Below are positions 32,665-37,426 of a DNA stretch of 37,426 nucleotides, piece by piece. Source of the DNA: CAYWWY01 sp964580185 (GTDB lineage: Bacteria; Thermotogota; Thermotogae; MWEM01); the NCBI GenBank assembly GCA_964580185.1, contig CAZOJQ010000029.1:1-37426 (forward strand). Direction: 5' to 3'. Position 1 is the stretch's first letter; each line of letters starts with the position of its first letter. A program made the position numbers and the translations under genes. Below the pieces are notes generated by a model. It did not search any database. It was given only the letters and a program-made list of their open reading frames with translations, and was not told where the DNA came from.

Positions 32665-32674
32665 GATTCCCCCG

Positions 32675-33493
32675 TTATTCTAAAATAAAGTTGACCGATG
32701 CGACCCCAGGTCCTCCGTGAGCAGTTAGGATCGGGTTCATATTCGACACGATCAACTCAAACCGATCTTTAAGCGCATCGATCAGTTCCTGTCGATGCCA
32801 CGGGCCTGCCGTGGTAATCCCAATCCTTCGATCTAAAACTGGTTCCTCTTGGACGATGCGAACCAATTCCTTCAAGGCCTTTTTAGTGCCAAGGACCATT
32901 TTCCGCAAATGGATTTCTTTATGACGGCTATGCAAGATTGGTTTGAGTTTGATGAGGGAGCCAATTATGCTAGCCATATGACTAACTCTACCCGTCCGCT
33001 CTAGGTATCGAATGTCCGATACGATGAAGACGATAAAGGTCCTGTCGATCCGTTCCTGCAAAAACGCGTCAATTTCAGAAAACCCCGAACCTGATTTGGC
33101 CATTTCAGCCACTTTAAGTACCAGCAAACCCAAAGCCAACGAAGAAGTACCACTGTCATACACATGCACTTGATCCGGTCGCTTGCAGAGAGGCACTGCT
33201 GTGTTTGCTGATCAATTTGTCCCGCTGATTCCGGAAGTGATTGTAATCACAACTATTTCCGCATCCGGATCTTGCTCAAAGATCCGATCATAAGTTTCCA
33301 AAAACTGGCCAGGACTAGGAAGCGAGGTTTTGAACATCTCCCACTTGGCCATCCGTTCCAACATCTCGTCATACGCAATTTCTATTCTACGGTCCTTCTC
33401 ATCCGTTAAATGGAGCGGGACGACTTGAATCTGATGCTCATCAATCATTGATTGTGGAAGATCGTTGGTATTGTCTGTAACAATCCAGATCAT
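32675..33493 (-). pseudogene. DegV-family fatty-acid-binding protein, interrupted by in-frame TGA
   Basis: DegV proteins bind fatty acids and present them to the FakA kinase. The start ATG 33493 lies behind AAAGGAG and reads MIWIVTDNTNDLPQSM, typical for DegV, through VVITITSGISGTN; then TGA at 33212-33214; then SANTAVPLCKRPDQVHVYDSG in the same frame, continuing to the usual C-terminus (LKPILHSRHKEI, HGGPGVASVNFI). The stop replaces the residue normally Gln or Asn in SGTYQSA. No base is lost, so it is a single-codon change. It may be a young pseudogene, a sequencing error or a recoded codon. FakA is not in the window. Confidence 0.85.
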
Positions 33494-33559
33494 AACATCT
33501 CCTTTCCCATTCACCCTAAAAGGGGTTTGCATCCGCTCACAGTATAGCAATCTAGGACA

Positions 33560-33568
33560 ATTATACCA
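33560..33568 (-). promoter_or_regulatory. Extended -10 promoter of degV, over the RNase Z-like stop codon
   Basis: TGGTATAAT on the minus strand; its TAA is the stop of the upstream gene. A leader of about 60 bases to the degV ATG would result. Confidence 0.5.
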
Positions 33569-34331
33569 CGAGATTGATTTGATCTCCATCTTTTGGGATT
33601 TCGACAATCCCAGGAAAAACCGCGCATGCTTCTTCAATGCCTAGATCCTGCTGTTGATCGAGTTCAGGTAGAATATGGATCAAAGCAAGACGACTGGCTC
33701 CAACCGCTTTTGCAAGCATTCCTGCGTCTCGAGCGAGACTGTGCCAGGGTGTTGCGTTTCTCAAAGCATAGCAGCTGATGCATTCATGGATGAGAACCTG
33801 TGTCGGTCCGATGGATTGGGCTAATTCCTCAAAAGGTTCTGTATCAGTTACGTAACAGACTGAATGGGTTCCATCGCTTGCCTTGATCCCAAGATTCGGT
33901 ATGACATGACGCAATGGAAAGGATGCCATGGATAGACCCTTCCCGTGAAAGAATACCTTCTCCGTCTGATCCAAGGGGGTACACTGCATGGAAAAAGGAA
34001 GCTTCTCCACAGTTAGCCCAAAAGCGTCCAATACTTTCTCAATCTTAGGAACTGTTTCTTTCTCCCCATATAGTTCAAACGGTCTTTCTCGCTGACAAAG
34101 GCGCATCCCTTCAACTAAAGAAGGGAGACCATACATATGGTCTATATGCCCATGAGTAATAATCAACCCGTCTAAGGAATGAGGATCCACTCCAAATTTC
34201 ATCAGATTAGCCCAAATATTTCCACTGCAATCGATCAAATAAGAATAATCAGTCGACTGAACAAGCAGCGAAGCGTTGGAGCGATTTGGCATGGGTAAGG
34301 CTCCTGATGTGCCCAAAAAAGTAATTTTCAA
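33561..34331 (-). CDS. RNase Z-like metallo-beta-lactamase-fold hydrolase
   Basis: A 256-residue protein beginning MKITFLGTSGALPMPNRSNAS, the common start of RNase Z and relatives. The metal motif THGHIDH is at 59-65 (H60, H62, D64, H65), followed by RHVIPNLG, VTDTEP, LIHECISCYA and LIHILPE, which supply the remaining metal ligands. RNase Z removes 3' trailers of tRNA; the long exosite arm of the tRNA-type enzymes is not evident, so an RNase Z-like phosphodiesterase is a safer name. TTG 34331 follows AAGGAGG and is the start. Confidence 0.85.
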   Translation of the reverse strand: MKITFLGTSGALPMPNRSNASLLVQSTDYSYLIDCSGNIWANLMKFGVDPHSLDGLIITHGHIDHMYGLPSLVEGMRLCQRERPFELYGEKETVPKIEKVLDAFGLTVEKLPFSMQCTPLDQTEKVFFHGKGLSMASFPLRHVIPNLGIKASDGTHSVCYVTDTEPFEELAQSIGPTQVLIHECISCYALRNATPWHSLARDAGMLAKAVGASRLALIHILPELDQQQDLGIEEACAVFPGIVEIPKDGDQINLVV

Positions 34332-34357
34332 TAGAGATCCTCCTTTTCCAATGATTA

Positions 34358-34377
34358 CTCTGATTGTATCATACTTT
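34358..34377 (-). promoter_or_regulatory. Extended -10 promoter of the RNase Z-like gene, second copy of a 20-mer
   Basis: Minus-strand AAAGTATGATACAATCAGAG, identical to 5429-5448, containing TGATACAAT (34363-34371). Confidence 0.6.
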
Positions 34378-34516
34378 ATCAGAAAACCATAATTTAATGC
34401 TAAAATCCGCTCTTTTTTTTCGCAAACAAAGATTCTTTTTTCTTCGAAAGCAATTGATCTGCTAGGAAATCCGCAACATCCTCTATTGGTCGAATGAATC
34501 CCGAATCGGCTTTCTA

Positions 34517-34525
34517 TGATACAAT
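34517..34525 (+). promoter_or_regulatory. Extended -10 promoter of the GNAT gene
   Basis: TGATACAAT within TATGATACAAT, the same 11 bases as in the two 20-mers. It leaves a leader of about 100 bases. The rest of the 299-base gap (34332-34630) is AT-rich and shows no gene. Confidence 0.55.
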
Positions 34526-34630
34526 ACTCGTATCTTTCTATAGTATTCCTTATTGGTTCCAGTAGCGATGAAATTCATTCGATAAACAATAACCTTCCCG
34601 ATTGCTTCATAAGGGGAAAGGAAAACTGAT

Positions 34631-35503
34631 ATGCTGCGAATATGCGCTTTGGACGACGTTCGTGATATGTGCGAACTTGTGTACACTCTGAATCAAATAC
34701 CCGAAAAGAGTTGCGCCTATTGTGAAAAAGACCAGGACTCTATTGCAAAAAGCCTCCGACAATTGATCCTACAAGAAGGGCACTATGTTGTGGGGTCATT
34801 CGAAAACAAAGAGCTTGTTGGAGTTTTAGGGCTATTTGCCGACCCTGCAAAAAACCGAGTAGACTGCGTAGGCCCGTTTGTGTCCCATTCCGATTCTTTG
34901 GTTATCGCTGCTAAACTCTTCCGTTATGGGCGATCCGCCTTCAAAAATACAAATCAGTTCCATTTCTTTTTCGATCGAAGAAACGAAGATCTTCTCCAGT
35001 TAATGAGAATCGTAAAGGCTCATAACAATGGCAACGAATGGATCATGTCGCTTGAACGGGACCGTTGGATCCCAGAGAAAACCGAAGCAACTCCTTTGCC
35101 ACCGCCATTGTTCGATCGGTGGGTACAACTCCATGACTCTCTTTTTCCCGGCGTGTATGTATCTGGTTCCGATATTCTTCAATCTTTGGGAACCGATCGC
35201 TCGGTCTTTTGCTTGGCCGACGGAGAAAATCTATTCGGGTATGTTGTGATCAAAGAATCCAGCCGATCAACAGAAAGGACTATTGAAATACTTGCCGTTG
35301 ATAAGCCTTATCGCAAAAAAGGATATGGAAAAACCTTGCTGAACCATGCTCTATATCATTCATTTGAAAAAAAAGAGATTCAGAAAATCTCTCTAGTGGT
35401 TGAAACTGGCAATAGTCCAGCAGCATATCTCTATTCATCGTTGGGGTTTTCGGTTGATGCTGAATTGTGTTCATTCTGTGTTCCCGCTATTCTTGAACAC
35501 TGA
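34631..35503 (+). CDS. GNAT-family acetyltransferase, probably two-domain
   Basis: A 290-residue protein. The second half is a clear GNAT domain: TIEILAVDKPYRKKGYGKTLLNHAL contains the acetyl-CoA pyrophosphate loop (R-x-x-G-x-G type) and VVETGNSPAAYLYSSLGFSV is motif B. The first 130 residues (LRICALDDVRDMCELVYTL, GHYVVGSFENKELVGVLGLFAD) look like a second, degenerate GNAT domain without the loop. The acyl acceptor is unknown. AAGGGGAAAGG lies before the ATG. Single gene with its own promoter. Confidence 0.82.
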   Translation: MLRICALDDVRDMCELVYTLNQIPEKSCAYCEKDQDSIAKSLRQLILQEGHYVVGSFENKELVGVLGLFADPAKNRVDCVGPFVSHSDSLVIAAKLFRYGRSAFKNTNQFHFFFDRRNEDLLQLMRIVKAHNNGNEWIMSLERDRWIPEKTEATPLPPPLFDRWVQLHDSLFPGVYVSGSDILQSLGTDRSVFCLADGENLFGYVVIKESSRSTERTIEILAVDKPYRKKGYGKTLLNHALYHSFEKKEIQKISLVVETGNSPAAYLYSSLGFSVDAELCSFCVPAILEH

Positions 35504-35659
35504 TATGGGCATGCCAGAAGAAAAGGTTACACAGTTTGACATTACCCTTGCGAGCTCTAGGTTCATTCCAGTCTGAGGGTTGATGACCCCTTTGCAATGA
35601 GGTTCTCTCAATAGGAATCTGGATCCAATTATCTTGAAGAAGAAGAAGGAGGAGAATGC

Positions 35660-36436
35660 ATGCATCATAACCCAGTAATCGACTGTCTGATGAACCGGAA
35701 ATCCGTGCGAAAGTATAAAGAAGCAACGCCGGACACCGAAATCATTGAAACCGTAGTTCGAGCAGGGCAACAAGCCCCTTTTGCCTCTCAATTATCCAGT
35801 GTGGTCTATCAAACAGGTAAGAAATTTGCTTTTGGGGCTCCTTTGTGGTTTTTGATCTGCGTTGATGCCCATAAATTGGAGCAGTTTATGCAGCTACGCG
35901 GATGGGAGATCGTCACCAATGACCTGACTCTTTTGCTATTTGGGATGCAGGATGCATCGTACATGGCCCAAAACATGGTGATTGCTGCGGAAAGTTTGGG
36001 AATGGGTTCTTGTTTCTTGGGGGAAGGAAGCATCAATGCAAAAAGGATCACTCATCTAGCCAAGCGACTCCGTCTCCCCAATCGGGTTCTACCAATGGTG
36101 GAACTCGTTATGGGATATCCGGATGAAGCGTTTCCAACTCGCCCGCGATTCCCTATGGAGTTCACCCTGTTTCGAGACCGATATCCCGAACTGAAAGATG
36201 AAGAAGTTCGTAGGGCCATGAAGGCAATGGACGATGGGTACATCGATCAAGGGTATTACAGGAAACAAAAAGCCAAAATCCCATTGGAAAACGGGCGACA
36301 AGATCCTTTCACCTACGAGGACTATGGCTGGACTGAACATATCGCTCGAAAATGGGGCCAGTGGACGGAGTCACCCAACGATCTGATCGCCGCTTTGGAA
36401 GCGCGAGGTTTTTCCCTTTCAAAAAAGGAATCGTAA
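35660..36436 (+). CDS. Nitroreductase-family FMN oxidoreductase (NfsA/FRP-like)
   Basis: A 258-residue flavoprotein. NRKSVRKYKEA is the FMN-binding start of the family, followed by RAGQQAPFASQLSS, APLWFLICVD, AAESLGMGSCFLGEG and ELVMGYPDEAFPTRPRFP, the last typical of NfsA/FRP-type NAD(P)H-dependent reductases. It probably reduces flavins, quinones or nitro compounds. The ATG at 35660 follows AAGGAGGAG; an ATG four bases upstream is in a closed frame. Behind it are 213 bases without a gene. Confidence 0.9.
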   Translation: MHHNPVIDCLMNRKSVRKYKEATPDTEIIETVVRAGQQAPFASQLSSVVYQTGKKFAFGAPLWFLICVDAHKLEQFMQLRGWEIVTNDLTLLLFGMQDASYMAQNMVIAAESLGMGSCFLGEGSINAKRITHLAKRLRLPNRVLPMVELVMGYPDEAFPTRPRFPMEFTLFRDRYPELKDEEVRRAMKAMDDGYIDQGYYRKQKAKIPLENGRQDPFTYEDYGWTEHIARKWGQWTESPNDLIAALEARGFSLSKKES

Positions 36437-36597
36437 AAGCAAAAAAGCCGATCTCAAAAGCGTTCCTTCCCTGTTGTGAAATCCCCCATCAAGATTTGGG
36501 TAGCGGATCGGATCCGCTTGTAAAGCCGAAAAAAGGATATAGGGAAATCGAAAACAAGCTTCCTGAATACCCGTTTAAGCAGTGCCCCTATATTGGG

Positions 36598-36628
36598 AAA
36601 AAGCATAAGGAAGCACAAGTCTTATGCT
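36598..36628 (-). terminator. Rho-independent terminator of the GLUG-repeat gene
   Basis: Perfect 8-bp stem AGCATAAG (36602-36609) and CTTATGCT (36621-36628) with an 11-base loop, followed on the minus strand by five T. It lies 22 bases behind the stop codon. Confidence 0.8.
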
Positions 36629-36649
36629 CAAGTAGAATGCGCTGCAATC

Positions 36650-37426
36650 CTATGGGATGTTATGATCTCCTGCATCGCCTTGCCAGAGCAACCAGGGATA
36701 CGCACTTGTAGGGGTGAAACTCCAGACACCAATATCCCAATTGGTGAATATGGCTGGACCGGGCGTGCCTTGGGTCATCTCTGCTGTGGTCTTTCCTATT
36801 CCATCAGCCGAGGTGGCCCATTCGGAAGCTTCGGTGTCCCAATAAGAGTTGACAACATTTCCGGGGTGCGCTGTGCCAAGAAACCCAAGCAACCCTCCAA
36901 TGAGTGTCGAGCCAGTTCCCTGTACTGTCCCCGTAGAAAAGCAAAATTCCAAGTATCCTCGGTTTTCGACGCATCCGACCAAACCGCCCACTCTTATACA
37001 TCCATCTGCGGTTACGGGTCCGGTTGCGTAAGAGTTGGAAACCAGTCCTTTCTGGCAGCATCCAACAAGACCCCCGAATTTGTCCTTCCCGGCTCCAAAT
37101 CCCGAGAAAAACACTTCAATGTCCGCATAGCTCCGAATCAATCTTGGTCTGCGGCCAGGCGCGTTCGCGGGGTTGCTTTCATAGCTGTTGAACGAACCGA
37201 TGAGTCCGCCAACTGCGCCATCCCCTGTGACATGCCCATCGATTGCAAAGCAATTGACTACAGTCGTGTTCATCGTACCGGTTACACGGCCGATTAGCGT
37301 GCCAGTTCCTCTGGCTCCAAACACTTGGATATCTTCAATACCCAAGTCTTTGATGGTCGTTATCTGAGACTCATTGCTGTTGCCCACATGACCGAACAAA
37401 CCGACGTTTCCTTCTGTAGGTCGGTT
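36650..37426 (-). CDS. GLUG-repeat surface protein, C-terminal part (cut by window edge)
   Basis: The minus-strand frame is open to the right window edge (TEGNVGLFGHVGN at the edge), so only the last 258 residues are seen. At least four GLUG-type repeats of about 25-40 residues are visible, each with the core GG-L-I/V-G: AVGGLIGSF, KFGGLVGCCQ...NSYATGPV, RVGGLVGCVE...CFSTGTV and LIGGLLGFLG...NSYWDTEAS. The end, YPWLLWQGD, is also usual for such proteins. GLUG proteins are exported and often act in adhesion or as cell-surface components. The TTG at 37399 is not a real start. The extra Cys in the repeats is uncommon for an exported protein. Confidence 0.85.
   Translation of the reverse strand, partial: NRPTEGNVGLFGHVGNSNESQITTIKDLGIEDIQVFGARGTGTLIGRVTGTMNTTVVNCFAIDGHVTGDGAVGGLIGSFNSYESNPANAPGRRPRLIRSYADIEVFFSGFGAGKDKFGGLVGCCQKGLVSNSYATGPVTADGCIRVGGLVGCVENRGYLEFCFSTGTVQGTGSTLIGGLLGFLGTAHPGNVVNSYWDTEASEWATSADGIGKTTAEMTQGTPGPAIFTNWDIGVWSFTPTSAYPWLLWQGDAGDHNIP

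Noticed and set aside
33165..33214. Selenocysteine reading of the degV TGA
   Set aside because: The small hairpin after the stop has a loop without the GGU-type bases of bacterial SECIS elements, DegV is not a known selenoprotein, and the residue is not catalytic. Kept only as a remote option.
36502..36518. Hairpin AGCGGAT-CGG-ATCCGCT behind the nitroreductase gene as terminator
   Set aside because: No T-run follows on either strand.

Overview
The window carries 40 protein genes (three of them doubtful or incomplete: two cut by the window edges and one broken by a stop codon) and no rRNA, tRNA, CRISPR array or insertion sequence that I can see. It looks like a bacterial chromosome of middling GC content using the standard code (TGA, TAA and TAG all end intact genes). 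The gene set points to a deep-branching, probably two-membrane bacterium: YidC has a long periplasmic N-terminal domain, an ECF sigma/anti-sigma/RseB-like cassette is present, a Thermotoga-type SPOUT methyltransferase gene sits behind trmD, and phosphofructokinase is of the pyrophosphate type. No 16S gene is present, so the phylum (Thermotogota, Atribacterota, a deep Bacillota lineage or similar) stays inference.

Region 1 (1-6790): a minus-strand operon guaA - nicotinamidase-like hydrolase - SsnA-like aminohydrolase - MscS-type channel, read from a strong promoter at 4082-4110; an MFS transporter; and a convergent pair, a DUF457 membrane protein and a queuosine-precursor-type transporter.

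Region 2 (6900-12832): a tightly packed plus-strand housekeeping operon, ffh - rpsP - khpA - rimM - trmD - SPOUT methyltransferase - rplS - lepB - rbgA, covering signal recognition, ribosome parts and ribosome maturation. It runs head-on into dnaA, with overlapping 3' ends.

Region 3 (12796-19099): dnaA is divergent from rpmH - rnpA - yidD - yidC - khpB - cupin. This is the ancestral origin neighbourhood, but without dnaN and without visible DnaA boxes. DnaA has a strongly altered DNA-binding signature and YidC lacks its groove arginine. An acyl carrier protein with an acidic tail, a terminator and glpX follow.

Region 4 (19124-25486): an apparently autoregulated ECF sigma factor, its zinc-type membrane anti-sigma factor and an RseB-like protein; two adjacent zinc-ribbon proteins; and a PAS/HD-GYP cyclic-di-GMP phosphodiesterase.

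Region 5 (25739-31545): a LacI-type repressor with a perfect operator over its own promoter, in an operon with PPi-phosphofructokinase; pyroglutamyl peptidase overlapping glycerol kinase; and a PiT phosphate transporter.

Region 6 (31606-37426): an AgaS-like SIS isomerase, a degV gene interrupted by an in-frame TGA, an RNase Z-like hydrolase, a GNAT acetyltransferase, a nitroreductase and the C-terminal part of a GLUG-repeat surface protein.

Most single genes start behind promoters of the extended -10 type (TGnTAtaaT). Several starts were moved to the codon that follows a proper ribosome binding site; the reasons are in each entry.
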